From Mermis nigrescens (Eukaryota > Nematoda > Enoplea > Mermithida > Mermithidae): a DNA stretch of 64,000 bases. Within the stretch, counting starts at the first letter, position 1; every line of letters starts with the position of its first letter. Positions 11,441 to 22,335 of this stretch are shown here, piece by piece. The DNA is taken from positions 372,001-436,000 of the forward strand of contig JAVLUZ010000599.1 in assembly GCA_036768485.1 (NCBI GenBank), read 5' to 3'. The position numbers were made by a program, and so were the translations under genes. Below the pieces are notes generated by a model that worked only from the letters and a program-made list of their open reading frames with translations, did not search any database and had not been told where the DNA came from.

Positions 11441-12050
11441 AACACACCAAATTTTTGACTTTACACCTCCCGAAAAAGCTCAATATTGACGTAAATAAAC
11501 GCAATTTGCTGTTACGTGTACTCCTTAGAAAGTACTTTACCTGTATTATATTCGACTTGTCCCAACTCCTAAACGGAGAAAATGGCGAATAAAAAAAGAC
11601 AAAAACGAATTTTTCAATCATCCACCACATTATAAATTTTAAAAATCTGATACCTAACTCCCCGTTGAGTGTAAACAAATTCGATTTAAACCAGTTTTCA
11701 GCCTTTTAACCGTAGTACGTTTGTGTGTGCAAAACTTCTGTTCCGCAAAATATTTGAGATATTTACAAATCAAAATAGGGAGAAAAACGTGTTTTTTCGC
11801 CTATTTTACACCCCTGGTTTCGAATTCTACACCCCCATAAATGACTCAATATTAAATTTTTTTAAACGCAGTTTGCTGCAACGTTTAGTTATTAGATCGG
11901 GCTTTATTTTTATTCTACCCGATTTGCTCTGACTTATAAGCTGAAAAATTGGCAGAAAAAATCTTAGACAAAATCCGGTTCTTACACCATCCACTAGAGT
12001 GTAAAGTTTGAACCCCTAGACCTAAATCCGCTTTGAGTGTAATAAACTGC
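11441..12050 (+). repeat. Direct repeat pair of ~240 bp
   Basis: Copies at about 11441-11680 and 11806-12050 share the order TTTACACC/TACACCCC, CAATATTGA/CAATATTAA, AAACGCARTTTGCTG, then TTGAGTGTAA near the end. Diverged tandem duplication. TTTACAC/GTGTAAA motifs recur here and in the 4.9-kb units. Confidence 0.45.
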
Positions 12051-12669
12051 AGGTAAGCCAGAAGTAGCCCGTCAGCTGTAATACATTTCCATAGATGGGT
12101 TTTTAGGGGACTCTTATACAAAGAATTTGGCAGCTATAAAAAAGTCGAAAACTCGACTAAAATATGTTTTTTACCCTCAGATTCTTCACACACTTTACAC
12201 TGTCACTCTGTAAATGAGTCGCCTTTTAAAAAAATAAAAAAAGTGCTATCTAGCTTGATAAATTGTCTAGATTTTTAAAAAACTAGACGACAGAATGCAA
12301 AACTGAATTTGATAAGTCGTGTCGCTGACCAAAATTAAAAAAGTATGTTATTACGTTACAGTAAAACTACACGTTCTTTACTCGCCCAGTATATTATAGG
12401 TACGCGCTAACGCTCTACCTATGATAATCAGATGAATTGTCTACCTACTTTTTTCGGAGAGTTGTTTAATTCAAATCATTTTTATCAGAAGCAATGATTA
12501 TTTTCGAGTTTCATTTTATATTCATTTTTAGTTGCTCACCAGTATAGAGTATTGCTTAAAATTCATTTCAGATTATTTGCATGCATTATTAAAAACATGT
12601 TGCTTTCTTCTGTTTGTGCAACGAACATTTATTACTGTGTCACCTACTTATTTTTATTAATTTTATTAG

Positions 12670-12920
12670 TATGTTGCGCAATTAGAAAATTACACATGGA
12701 TAGCTTATTGCGAAATATGGATCCACGAAGTTTAGTCGAGCACTTAATGCCTGGATTCGCTGTGCCGGATGAGCTAACTGACGAACAGCTGGTTCGGATT
12801 ATAGCTGAAATCTTTTCAGAACCAGAAAGAAGATCTAAATTGCCACATTTCAACACTCTGGATGATACATTAACCTTAATTAGTAATAGCCGCAACATTC
12901 TTGTTGTGACTGGCGCTGGG
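12670..12920 (+). CDS. SIRT1: SIRT1 exon 1 (first recognised exon)
   Basis: Encodes MDPRSLVEHLMP... SEPERRSKLPHFNT... ILVVTGAG, matching the segment just before and into the NAD-binding loop. The frame is open further upstream, so the 5' boundary is a choice: an acceptor-like pyrimidine tract plus TTAG ends at 12669. An in-frame ATG at 12696 is a plausible start if no upstream exon exists. The donor is GGG|GTACGA at 12921. Confidence 0.85.
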
Positions 12921-15900
12921 GTACGATATGTATGATGTAACCATAGATGATGGGGGAGGGGTTGGGAGGGTTTCACGTTCACCCCAGAACATCTTTAACC
13001 CCCATTATTTTTTTACCCTGCCCCAGTGTTCGCGATTTTCGTAGAAATGGTGCTGTTTTAAGCGTTTCTATCTATCTGATCTCTCACATCTATGGTTGGG
13101 GATTCTTCGTCCACCTGTTACGTGTATATACCACATGAGCGTGGAGGAATCAAAATTGATACCCCAGAATTGAATTTGTGGCATGTTTCAAAGGGATTTT
13201 TGCCGGTTTTGACCTCTCAGAATTTGGCTGCTGTCCAACATTGCATGCACCAGCCGCATAGGTGCACAAGGTCAGGGTCGGAAGGGGGGATAAAATCCCA
13301 AAAATCCAAAACAATAAATTGCGTTCACGATTTTTTGCTGTTTTAAGGATCAAAATGGTCAAAATAGCCTATAAAACGTTTTTAGGGGTAATATCGTATT
13401 TTAAATTCATTTTTAGTCCATTTTGACTGCATTATATCACTTTTAACACTAAAAGGTGCAAAAATGTGCAAAAATTTATCAATTTTGTGCGCTTTCTGAA
13501 TAAAAAGTACTCAAAAATACTAATCTGACGCGGAACGCCGGAAAATTTTTTGACGTTTTCACTGCTTTTGACCTCAAAAATGATGCAAAAACGTTCCATC
13601 AGCTGAAAATCGCCGGACAGTACCTGTCCGGCTGACCCTTCAGGGAGGAGGTAATACCCTCCTTCATCCCCCTATGTGTATGTATGACTAGCCGTAAAGC
13701 ATTTCGCCCTTCTGTAAGCATGCTTCTTATTTATTGAACTTAGCGATTCCTTCGAATCCAGGTATCAGTATCTTGTGGCATACCCGACTTTCGGAGCAAA
13801 AATGGTATATACGCCAGGTTGCATTGCGATTTTCCCGATTTACCGGATCCACAAGCTATGTTTGACATCGAATATTTTAGGAAAAATCCGCGGCCTTTCT
13901 TTCAATTTGCAAAAGTTCTTTAATTGACTGTTTTTCCTCGATGATAATGATTGTTTATTCGTTGTTTGTGTTTTAGCAAATATATCCCGGCCATTTCAAG
14001 CCATCGTTGAGCCACTTATTCATAAAACTGCTTGAGAGCAACAATCAGCTCCTCAGAAATTATACTCAAAACATTGATACTTTAGAGCAGGAGGCTGAAA
14101 TTCAGAAAGTCATTCATTGTCACGGTTTGGCAAATTTTATTTTTGTTGACTGTTTATCGAGGATTTGCGTATAATGTCAGTTTTCAGGGTCATTTGCTAC
14201 GGCTTCGTGTTGCGTTTGTAAATTCAAGGTTGACTCGGACTATATAAAAGCGGATATAATGAACGAGGTTCTCATTTTTACCATAAATGTTACGGCTGTA
14301 ACATACGTGTAACGGCTTGAAATTTTTGATGGGGGTCCTTGGCGATTTCGAGGGGATTAATGACCTCGAATTTTTGGCCAAAATGGCTAAAAATACGTGA
14401 AAAAGCCTAAAAAAACGCAAGTTTTTGCCGAAAATGGGGAGTCAAATCATTTCTGACTTTTGGGGGGATGGGGGACGTCCAACTCCGAGTGGGAGATCAC
14501 CTAAACCCTTCCTGTTATATGTATGGTCTCGAACGAAGAGTTACTGTTCGTGTTGCAGCGACTCAAATTTCTCAATCAAAATTGAGTTGTAGTCCTAATT
14601 AGATTATATCTACGAGTAAATTTCCAAATTAATTTTGTAAAACAGGTTTACAATCAGGATTTGTTCAAGGAAGTTTTATATTCTGAAATATGCAAGTTGT
14701 CTCTCCAGGCATTTCATTTTCTATTTATTGTTAGATATTGTATTTTTTATTTCAGCGAATTCCTCGTTGTCCCAAATGCCCTAATGAGGGAGAGTTTTCG
14801 ATTTTGAAACCGGATATTACATTTTTTGGCGAGGCCCTATCAAACGAATTCCACGATGGCCTGGAACACGATAAGACCGAGGCTGACCTTGTCATAATTA
14901 TTGGATCTTCAATGAAAGTGCGTCCTGTTTCGCTGATTCCTCGTGAGTCAAATAGTCTAGGTTTGATATAGTTGCGGTTTGCCTCTGGGTTTGTTAAAGG
15001 TTCAGTGCATCACAGAAGCCTAGTGATTTTAAGATGTCAAACGTCGCATAATTCAGAACGTATGGGCTTTATAAATCGCTATAAAGTTATGATTATTCAC
15101 TCGTAAGCTGCTGAACGATTTTCTTTCCCTTCAGCTGGTAATTTTGATAATTTTACAAGCATTCGGATTCGGCCAAGGGAGGCAGTCCCAACATAAATTG
15201 GTCCATATCTCAGAAAATTGGGGAGGGGGGCAGTCGCCCTTCGTTTCCTCAAATATGGCCCTACTACTGGCTATCTTTAGATGCTATGCTGGAAGATTAA
15301 ATTTGAATACCTTGTATTATAATTTAAAAGCACACTGTATTCTGTATTTTTTCCGCATTCAGCATAATAATCGCGTAATTTATCTGTGTTAACATCGCTG
15401 AAGTCCGTACAAGCAATCATTAATTAAAAAAAGTTGTTATTAATCAAGTCGCGAAACACTAATTTTCGATGACCAATAATTATAGAAATCCCTGTTTTAA
15501 GATCAGAAGTGGAAAAAATGTTTGTCTGAAAATAGGATTTTCGAAATATGTAGGTTTTGGAAAATCAAAAGAATTTTATGCCGAAAATTATTGCAGGGCA
15601 TACAGCTTGCTAATTTAGGCGGGTTACTTGCAACAAACGCGTATTGATAATTTATCGACGGTAGCGCTAAAATTATGTTAGATAATACTCTATGAACGGT
15701 ATTGTTTGCATATTTCTAATTTTTGCTTCCTGTATCCCTTTCGGGCCCAAAAATGGCGTACGCGTCAAAAACATCGTTTTTTATCGTTACTGACGATGTT
15801 CTATCTTAAAAAAATAGAACGCTCAAAACAGTACCTTTTTTGCGAATTTTTTTGAAAAGTTTTGGAAAATCGCGAATTCAGGGGAGGGGGTGAAACCCCT

Positions 15901-18900
15901 AAGATCACTTACTCAATATTAATTATTCAATCTTTAATAATTCAATGTATCGCTGTTATTTCCCAAATAACTGTCGGCTTTCTATTTTTATTTTTGCTTC
16001 TTAAATCAGACTTGATCCCAAACTCAGTGCCACAAATATTAATTAATCGCGAGCGGTTGCCCCATATCAATTTTGACATAGAATTATTGGGCAACTGCGA
16101 CGACATTGTTCACGAATTGTGTCGGCGTTTGGGCGATCCATGGAATACATTGTGTTCCGACGTCTATTTGCCTTTGTTCGAAGTGCTCGCCTTACCACCA
16201 TCTGAAGATCCTAACAAGTATTATTTTGTTTTTTAATGGAAAGATATGTAAATAAACGATGAGATGATAATGTTTGTGAATTAGGTTGATTGTCTTGCAA
16301 AAGATCTACGTTGTGACTTAGCTCAGTCGAACCTCGTTAAATAACACCCTGAGGGACCAAGATGGTCCGCGTTTAGTAACCGTCGCGAGTGTGCCTATTA
16401 AACGAGTTGACAATTATGCACTTTATAGATATGTCACATAGTGCTGTTACAGTCAGAAGTTCTATGGTATGACATGGCATTAATGTATCTGTTTGCGATG
16501 TGTTTAAGAAACCCGGTTAGTAAACACATCGATACGATGTGTTTACTAACCGAATTTCTTTGACAAAAAAATGAAGTACGGGTCTTAAATTACCTTTGTC
16601 TTCCCTAACGCTTGCTTTAACCGAAAACTGATACTTTTTAAATCATTATCAGCATTCAAAATAGAAATGACCTACATATAAGAGTTAAATGTTTAGTATT
16701 GCAATACCCACCGTTTGAGTTAAGAATAGACTTAATGCGATCATGGCATGAATATAGCAAACGTGTCAGTAAATCAGTGTCATTTTCCAAGTTTCTTATA
16801 ACTTTTTTAAAATTTTAATGCAACGTCTTATTGGATTAACGGATAGGTACAAGTCAGACATGCACAGCATGGGTGTCTTCTGGATGGGGTTTGAAGTTGT
16901 AAAATGTCTGTTTTGGAATCAAAAACGGTGGATTTGCGTTAAAAAACATCATTTTTCGGCGTTTCTGACGATGCTCTGTTTTCTAGAGCGTAAAAACGGA
17001 AAAATATCTGAAAATCCGAGTAAATTGAATATAATACAGTAAAAAATTGAGTATTTATTTGGTACAGAGCGCCGAAAATTTGATGCTTTTAAGCAAACGG
17101 GGAGCTAAAAACGCTTAGAACAGTACACGAATTTTTGGAAAATCGCGAATTCCACGTAGTGCAAAACTTTTAGGGGGTATCTTTCTGGGGAACAATGAAA
17201 AGACCCTAATAAATTATACATGGTTCATATTCCTAAAGCAGGGCTTTCGATCCACTTTATCATCACAAATTGCTTCGATAATCTCTGCAACATTTTAATT
17301 TGTCGACATCCTAGAGAAAACGTTGTTTCCTCGAAAATCAATTCCATTTTATTTCAACAGATGTTGGGTCGCATGTACATGCATTCATGGTTCCTTGCAA
17401 TTTTTGATGGATTTAAAGCCCTCATGCTTTGAAAATCAGGCTGGGTGGTATTCGACTATAACATTGCGTCAAAATTTAGAAAAACTTTCAAGGTGCTTGG
17501 GAAATTACATCGATATATTTGAACGTTTGTTGTGTTCATGTCCCGATCGCTTTAAGGCTATAATTACATAGAAGGGTGACCATACTCATTATCCGATTCA
17601 TGCAAGTCAGTTTCATTTTGAATGCTGATTAGAAGGAACAGTATACTGTACTAATTTTGTTTGGTTTTGGATCATGCGCTATAGGGGGTGGACAAATGTT
17701 ATTTGGGATCCGGTACATTAGTCACGTTTTATAGTCAAGCGGTTTTTTAGCTGGATCATTAGCACTTTGACATATAACCATACATGCACAGCATGGGAAT
17801 TCTGGGGGAGGGGGTGAAATTTTAAAGTGCCTTCTTTGGGCCTAAAAATGGGCACGCTTCAAACAACTCGTTTTCCGGATTTCCCGACGATGCGCTATCT
17901 TTCTAGCACATATAAACATAAAAAATTTCGAAAAAATAGAAAAAGTCGAATAAATTATGAGTATATGGCGCGAAGCCAAAAATTGGACACTGTTGAACAA
18001 ATAGATAGCTAAAAACGCCTAAAAAGTACCTTTTCTACGAATTTTTAGCAAATTTTTGGAAACTTTCGGAAAATCGTGAATTCTTAGGGAGGGGAGGGTA
18101 AAAAAATTTCTTGAGGGGTGAAAACATTTCTAGGGGTGAAAATTTTTTTATTAAAAAAATTTTTTTTATTAAATTTTTTTTATTAAAAATTTTCTTATTA
18201 AGCTGGCTTATAAATGTAATATATAGAAAATAATAAAATGGATGGTTTAAAAATTTTTAGCAGCTCATATCATGCATAACCAAGAGTGAGCAAACTTTGT
18301 CAACTGTAAAATACAAAATATTAAACAAATGCTTGAGAAATCTCTGAAAAAATAATATATAAACGTTAGATAATTTGGCCATGATCATTAATTTGATTTT
18401 AAAATGATCTTCATTGAAAGCATACAGCCGGTCAAATTCGTAATCACGACTTAATTCAAGCTGGACTACTTGAGCCGGGATATATTATTTCCTATATCTT
18501 TGCTTAATGAATGCACATGTTACATACTTGTTCACATTTCCACTGGCAGCGAATGGATGTGCATGTGACCTTTGCAACAAAAATTGAAACGATGCAATAA
18601 AACTTTTTAAAAATATATTACCCTGATCTTATTTTGGAAAAAAATAAAACTTCGCTGAGTCCATGTTTTGCATCATTTCAACACAAAATCTGAAAATCGT
18701 TGTTCAAAAATTTATTTTCCAAGGCGAGATGATTAAAGATTCATAATTTAAGTAGAGCAGGCAGGCTATTGATTTTGAGTTCATGAAATACTTCTGATTT
18801 TCATCTTTTATAAATAAGATGTATCGAGTCGAGAGGCCATGCAAGTCGCCAAATAAAAATAAGTTATTGTAATAAACAGACATAAACAGCATGCGAATTC

Positions 18901-21900
18901 TGGGGGGTAAAATAGGGTACAATTTTAAAATGCCTCTTGGACCCAAAAATGGTGGGTACGCGTCAAAAATATCGTTTTCCAGTATTTTTGACGATGCGCT
19001 ATTCTTCTAAAGCATGAAAACATGAAAAAATTTCGAAAAAATCCGAAAAAAGTTGAACAAAATCAACAAAATATAGTTAAAACATGAGTGTATGGCTCGA
19101 ATTTCACACTTTTAAGCAAATAGATACTACGAATTTTTAGGAAATTTTAGGAAACTTTCGGAGAATCACGGATTCTTGGGGGGGGGTGAAAAATTTTCTG
19201 GGAGGGGTGAAAACCAGACATACACAGTATGAGAATTCTGGGGAGTGAGGAGGGTGAAATTAAAAGTTCCTTTTTGGGGCCCAAAAATGGTAGGTAGGCG
19301 TCAAAAACATCGTTTTTCGGCGATTCTGACGATGCTCTATGTTTCTAGAGCATAAAAACATAAAAAATTTCGAAAAAAGTCGAACAAATTGAACAAAACA
19401 TAGTCAAAACATGAGTATAATGGCGTAAAGCGCCGAAAATTTGACGCTTTTGAGCAATTAGATAGCTAAAATTTCTTAGAAAAGCACTTTTCACACAAAT
19501 TTTCAGAAAATTTTTGGGAACTTTTGAAAAATCGTGAATTCTGAGGGTGAGGATGAAAACATTTGGTGAAAACCCAAACCTTCAAGTCGTTTCGTACTTG
19601 TAAGTCCATTTCAGATGCTCAAAGCCAGAAGGTTTAGACCAACGAGCGAGTGACGTACAGCTGAGTGATCTTGACTCTACTCAATCGCAAGAAATCAATG
19701 CGCAGTTATTACATGATATGTACAAACCAAGGATGCGAAAAGTATCTAATTACCTAGAAAGTAAGCCAAAATAAATTTTAGAGACCAGGCCGATTGCAGT
19801 AGCTTTCATAATTTAGTAATATAAATACATTTTTTACTATATTTCCATTTGATTACTACAAAAATATTTCATTTTCATATATATTTTTCTTTTGCTAATA
19901 TATTATGTCTTTGCGTAACAGTTGAAAGCTTTGATCACGGATTCCCGCTCCTGAGAATAGAATCAAATGGTTTTATTAAACAACGAAGATACAGATTATA
20001 ATTTTAGTAAAAATATTAAGACGGACTAGGAAACCTTGTTAAAATCTCATAGGAGCAGTCGGAAACGAAAAATGCGAGATTATGGACATCAGTTGCTTGC
20101 CTACATATATTTTAAGTGGAAAGTATGGGACATGAATGTACAAGGTCAGGGTTGGCAGAGGAGGGTGGGGTTTGAGGGACTAGAATCCTAGAAACCCAGA
20201 CCAGCAAATTTAGTGTTCGTGCGTTTTTTGCTATTCAAATGACGAAAATAATAAAAATATCCTATAGAAAACGCTCCTGCGGTTTAATAGCATTCCTTAC
20301 GCATTTTTAGTCCATTTTGACTGCATTCTATCGCTTTTAACATTCTGATTTTGAAGTTTTATTTAATTCGAAATAATTAAACATGTTATTTAACACGTTA
20401 AACATTTTATCTCGAAAATGTATACGATTGCGTACGATTTTTGATAATGTGGATTGGATACCAATTATGTATATAGGACGTGCTCAGAATTTTTTCTTAC
20501 AACGCCTTGCGTTTTCCCAAGATGGCCTGGCGGTACCTATTATTTCAAAATTTTAGGCGGAGCAATAATATTTCTTTCATCTCATCTCACCCTTGCCAGC
20601 ATGTGCCACTACGAGTTCATTTATTATCCAAGATTTGTACAAGAAGAGGGCGGCCCTAGGTGCTTTTGTTCTACGTGCATTTTTCGACGGTTTTTGCATG
20701 CCCCCGCTCCACTCCCTGTGACCTAGTCATATGCACACTTGAGTGGGGGGTCTGGCTAGACCCCCAGACACCAGCGACCCACAGCCTAAGTCGATGGAAC
20801 CCCAGAATTGGATTTTTGGTGTTATTTTTGGCAATTTCTGCTCCATTGGACTCCCTCCCCTTATAGATGCGCAAGGTCAAACTTTCAGAGGAGGGTGAAT
20901 ACCAAAAATTGGTAGATAGCTAAATGCTTCGTAAAAACGGTTAAATATATTAGGTGGGCGGCACCGAAGTTCTGGGGGTGCAAGATTTCTTCAAACGTCA
21001 AAAACTGGCCTTAAAAATAATGGTATGGCGAAAAATACCATTTTTCAACATTTCTCATCGAGCACTATCCAGTGGCATCAAAAAATTGCGAAAAAATTTC
21101 CTAAAATTGAATTCTGGTGGGGTATTTTGGTTTCTCGGGGGTTCATACCATAGGTGGGCGGCACCAGAATAAAAAAAACAAAAAACATTCCATTATTTTC
21201 GATATTTTATGAGATGCTCTTCCGTCTATCATGATTGCGGATATATACCTACTCAAGTAAGATTTTGTAATAAATTGTCAGGCGATCTTCTGCAAATTGA
21301 AAATTGAATTCTGGGGGGTATTTTGGTTTCTGGGGGTATTTTGGTTTCTCGGGGGGGGGTGCGTACCCCAACCCCCCCGCACGCCCAGGTGTGGTGCATA
21401 CCCCCAAACCCTCCACGCCCAGGTATGGTTATATAGCCTTTTTGGGCTGAGAAAATTAGCTTTTTAACCTTTTTGGGCTCAGAAAACTGGCTGTACATCC
21501 TGTTTGGACTCACAAACATAGATATGTAGCATTTTTAGGACTAGAAATGGCGATTTAACTCTTTTTGGAGTCAAGAAAATAGCTATGTATCCTTTTGAAA
21601 CTCAGAAAAGACAATTATATAGCATTTCTGAGCTCACACGGTAAGTTACTGAGTCCGAAAAAGGCTAGATAGCTGGTTTTCTAAGCCTAAAAGGGCTATA
21701 TAGCTAATTTTTTGAGCCTGAAAAAGCATATAAAGCAATGCTTTTTCAGCCGAAATGATTGTATAGCTAAGTGTTTTTCATAGCTCAGGGAGAGTAATAC
21801 CCCCTCTCACCCCCATGCTCTTGTATGCCTCCCTCCAGAATTTGGCTGCTGTTCATCTATGGCCGTGTACTTAATCGGGGGTGTTGCATTAGTGCATCTA

Positions 21901-22327
21901 AATTAATTGACCCGATCTTTTTCCCGAATTAAGAGTGAAATTGGTTTAGAACTTTTAGAGACTACCGTCGTCGTGTTTTAGAATGGTCAGTTTTTTGGGC
22001 TGAAATTAAAAAAGGAAATGTTGTAGTCTTTTTTGACGATAGGCGAGTTTTCAATTATTTTTGAATGCATCTCTGACCTTTGCTCTTAAATTATTCGCCG
22101 CGCTTGTTTTTTTAGAAAATACCTTTCTGTTTATTCGACCAAATCGTTACGTGTTCAAAGGGGCTGAACTTTTTCAAGAATATTCGAATCAGTCGTCCGA
22201 AGATTCTGGTTCATCTTCGGACGAATCGCACGATGAGCCTGCGACTATTGAGCACACTTTAGCATCAGATGCTAGAACAGAAGCTACTGATAACGGTGAC
22301 TACACACATGTGCACTTGGGGGTATAA
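12670..22327 (+). CDS. SIRT1: SIRT1/Sir2-type NAD-dependent protein deacetylase, 8 recognised exons
   Basis: Class I sirtuin: removes acetyl groups from lysines of histones and other proteins using NAD+, usually in the nucleus. Exons: 12670-12920, 13762-13914, 13977-14124, 14188-14267, 14756-14942, 16010-16217, 19615-19760, 22116-22327. All junctions are GT...AG and all phases join, giving about 460 codons including the stop. Visible motifs: VTGAGVSVSCGIPDFRS (NAD binding), TQNIDTLE, catalytic His in IHCHG, zinc ligands CCVC and CPKC, IGSSMKVRPV, ILINRE. The last exon has FIRPNRYVFKGAE, like the C-terminal activating segment of vertebrate SIRT1 (PNRYIFHGAE), which places it with SIRT1 rather than SIRT2-7. 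Human SIRT1 is 747 residues; here the disordered N-terminus is absent or lies in unrecognised upstream exons, and the C-terminal region is short. Introns carry many non-autonomous transposons. The coding frame looks intact. The 5' end and the last few residues are uncertain. Confidence 0.93.
13257..13686 (+). mobile_element. Family D element in SIRT1 intron 1
   Basis: Starts CATAGGTGCACAAGGTCAGG and ends CTATGTGTATGTATG. Flanks ACCAGCCG (13249-13256) and ACTAGCCG (13687-13694) match 7 of 8. Shares its body with 2597-3008. Ends 75 bp before exon 2. Confidence 0.75.
13762..13914 (+). CDS. SIRT1: SIRT1 exon 2
   Basis: 51 codons, phase 0 at both ends. Encodes VSVSCGIPDFRSKNGIYARL then the DFPDLPDPQAMFDIEYF segment typical of SIRT1 orthologues. 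The acceptor is AATCCAG and the donor is AAAA|GTTCTT. Confidence 0.95.
13977..14124 (+). CDS. SIRT1: SIRT1 exon 3 (catalytic NID and His)
   Basis: Encodes QIYPGHFKPSLSHLFIKLLE, then LLRNYTQNIDTLEQ and VIHCHG, which holds the catalytic histidine. It ends in phase 1 within the Gly codon after that histidine. The acceptor is TGTTTTAG and the donor is CACG|GTTTGG. Confidence 0.95.
14188..14267 (+). CDS. SIRT1: SIRT1 exon 4 (first zinc-binding Cys pair)
   Basis: Encodes GSFATASCCVCKFKVDSDY and on to MNE. CCVC supplies the first C-x2-C pair of the structural zinc site. The acceptor is TTTTCAG and the donor is GAG|GTTCTC. Confidence 0.94.
14302..14525. mobile_element. Family C element in SIRT1 intron 4
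   Basis: Starts CATACGTGTAACGG and ends CCTGTTATATGTATG, matching family C ends. Flanks GGCTGTAA and GTCTCGAA agree at only 5 of 8 positions. Confidence 0.55.
14756..14942 (+). CDS. SIRT1: SIRT1 exon 5 (second zinc pair, GSS motif)
   Basis: Encodes RIPRCPKCPNEGEFSILKPD, ITFFGEALSNEFHDGLEHDK and LVIIIGSSMKVRPVSLIP. CPKC is the second zinc pair and the GSS motif contacts NAD. The acceptor is ATTTCAG and the donor C|GTGAGT is near consensus. It ends in phase 1. Confidence 0.95.
15131..15900 (+). repeat. SIRT1 intron 5 repeat remnants
   Basis: 15131-15265 resembles the right half of the CAGGGCCGTATTTAGG-type element (GGCAGTCGCCCTT, AATATGGCCCT). 15725-15900 is a family E fragment (GGCCCAAAAATGGCG, TGACGATGTTCTAT, AAAATCGCGAATTC). 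The rest of intron 5 holds nothing recognisable. Confidence 0.45.
16010..16217 (+). CDS. SIRT1: SIRT1 exon 6 (end of catalytic core)
   Basis: Completes the Rossmann fold: SVPQILINRERLPHINFDIE, then LLGNCDDIVHELCRRLG. The acceptor TTAAATCAG joins in phase to exon 5. Translation past the donor AA|GTATTA reaches a stop at once, which supports the donor. Confidence 0.93.
16320..16580. mobile_element. Tc1/pogo-like MITE remnant with perfect hairpin
   Basis: Begins CAGTCGAACCTCGTTAAATA, which resembles Tigger/pogo-type ends. The right half holds a perfect 18-bp stem (CGGTTAGTAAACACATCG and its reverse complement) with a 3-nt ATA loop at 16514-16552. The exact right end was not found. Lies in SIRT1 intron 6. 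Confidence 0.5.
16857..17190 (+). mobile_element. Family E element in SIRT1 intron 6
   Basis: Starts CAGACATGCACAGCATGGG and shares CATCATTTTTCGGCG, TGACGATGCTCT and AGCGCCGAAAATTTGA with other family E copies. The right end is degraded after the GGGGGTATCTTTCTGGGG stretch. Confidence 0.6.
17779..18130 (+). mobile_element. Family E element in SIRT1 intron 6
   Basis: Starts CATACATGCACAGCATGGGA, the family E terminus in forward orientation. Contains a decayed hairpin GGCGCGAAGCC. The right end dissolves into A/T-rich low-complexity sequence (about 18130-18200, runs of ATTTTTTTATTAAA). Confidence 0.6.
18200..18870. other. A/T-rich intronic sequence without recognised features
   Basis: Part of SIRT1 intron 6. 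I see no exon, repeat family member or RNA gene here. Confidence 0.4.
18878..19562 (+). mobile_element. Two head-to-tail family E copies in SIRT1 intron 6
   Basis: The first copy runs about 18878-19212 and the second 19213-19562. Both start with CAGACATA-type ends followed by GAATTCTGGGG, and both share GGCCCAAAAATGG-like, TGACGATGCKCTAT and AAAATTTCGAAAAAA stretches. The second has a GGCGTAAAGCGCC hairpin near 19429. The pair ends about 50 bp before exon 7. Confidence 0.6.
19615..19760 (+). CDS. SIRT1: SIRT1 exon 7 (C-terminal linker)
   Basis: A phase-compatible exon between CATTTCAG and A|GTAAGC. It encodes a polar Gln/Ser/Asp-rich segment ending RMRKVSNYLE. Conservation here is weak in all SIRT1 proteins, so the call rests on consensus splice sites, an open frame and exact phase match on both sides. 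Confidence 0.7.
20130..20355 (+). mobile_element. Family D element, 3' truncated, SIRT1 intron 7
   Basis: Starts CATGAATGTACAAGGTCAGG and retains the TCCATTTTGACTGCATT core. The family's right end is missing. Confidence 0.5.
20948..21427 (+). mobile_element. Family A element containing another family A element
   Basis: Begins TATTAGGTGGGCGGCACC and ends CACGCCCAGGTATG. Flanks GTTAAATA (20940-20947) and GTTATATA (21428-21435) match 7 of 8. A second copy is inserted at 21149-21393. Confidence 0.7.
21149..21393 (+). mobile_element. Inner family A element
   Basis: Starts CATAGGTGGGCGGCACCAG and ends ACGCCCAGGTGTG. Flanks GTTCATAC (21141-21148) and GTGCATAC (21394-21401) match 7 of 8. The first half is atypical sequence, so this copy is recombined or internally replaced. 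Confidence 0.65.
21435..21775. repeat. 31-bp minisatellite in opposing orientations
   Basis: Seven units of a 31-bp repeat (consensus around AGCCTTTTTGGGCTCAGAAAA) begin near 21435, 21466, 21497, 21528, 21558, 21589 and 21621. At least three units then follow in reverse orientation (21652, 21684, 21715), also at about 31-bp spacing. The two blocks could fold together. Confidence 0.75.
22116..22327 (+). CDS. SIRT1: SIRT1 exon 8 (C-terminal PNRY segment and acidic tail)
   Basis: The acceptor is TTTTTTTAG, and phase 1 matches exon 7. It encodes NTFLFIRPNRYVFKGAELF, which resembles human SIRT1 FLPPNRYIFHGAE, followed by a Ser/Glu/Asp-rich tail with SSEDSGSSSDESHDE. The last residues and TAA stop (22325-22327) lie in sequence resembling a family A terminus, 8 bp before a family A element starts at 22336. 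Either a transposon supplied the stop, or the exon ends earlier at AACG|GTGACT (near 22295) and continues downstream. Confidence 0.8.
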
Positions 22328-22335
22328 GGTATCCC

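Larger units (their letters stand above)
20860..21827 (+). mobile_element. Family D-type element carrying nested family A copies, SIRT1 intron 7
   Basis: Starts near TTATAGATGCGCAAGGTC and ends CATGCTCTTGTATG. The flanks are CTCCC-rich on both sides, so the duplication (approximately ACTCCCTC and CCTCCCTC) cannot be placed exactly. Interior: family A 20948-21427, then the 31-bp minisatellite 21435-21775. Confidence 0.55.

Noticed and set aside
12932..13130. Possible element with CATAGATG inverted ends in SIRT1 intron 1
   Set aside because: Ends CATAGATGATGG and CACATCTATG are suggestive, but the flanks show no duplication and the body matches no other copy.
17220..17571. Open frames in SIRT1 intron 6 with Cys-rich ends
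   Set aside because: No recognised homology and no need for an extra exon, since exons 6 and 7 already join in phase.
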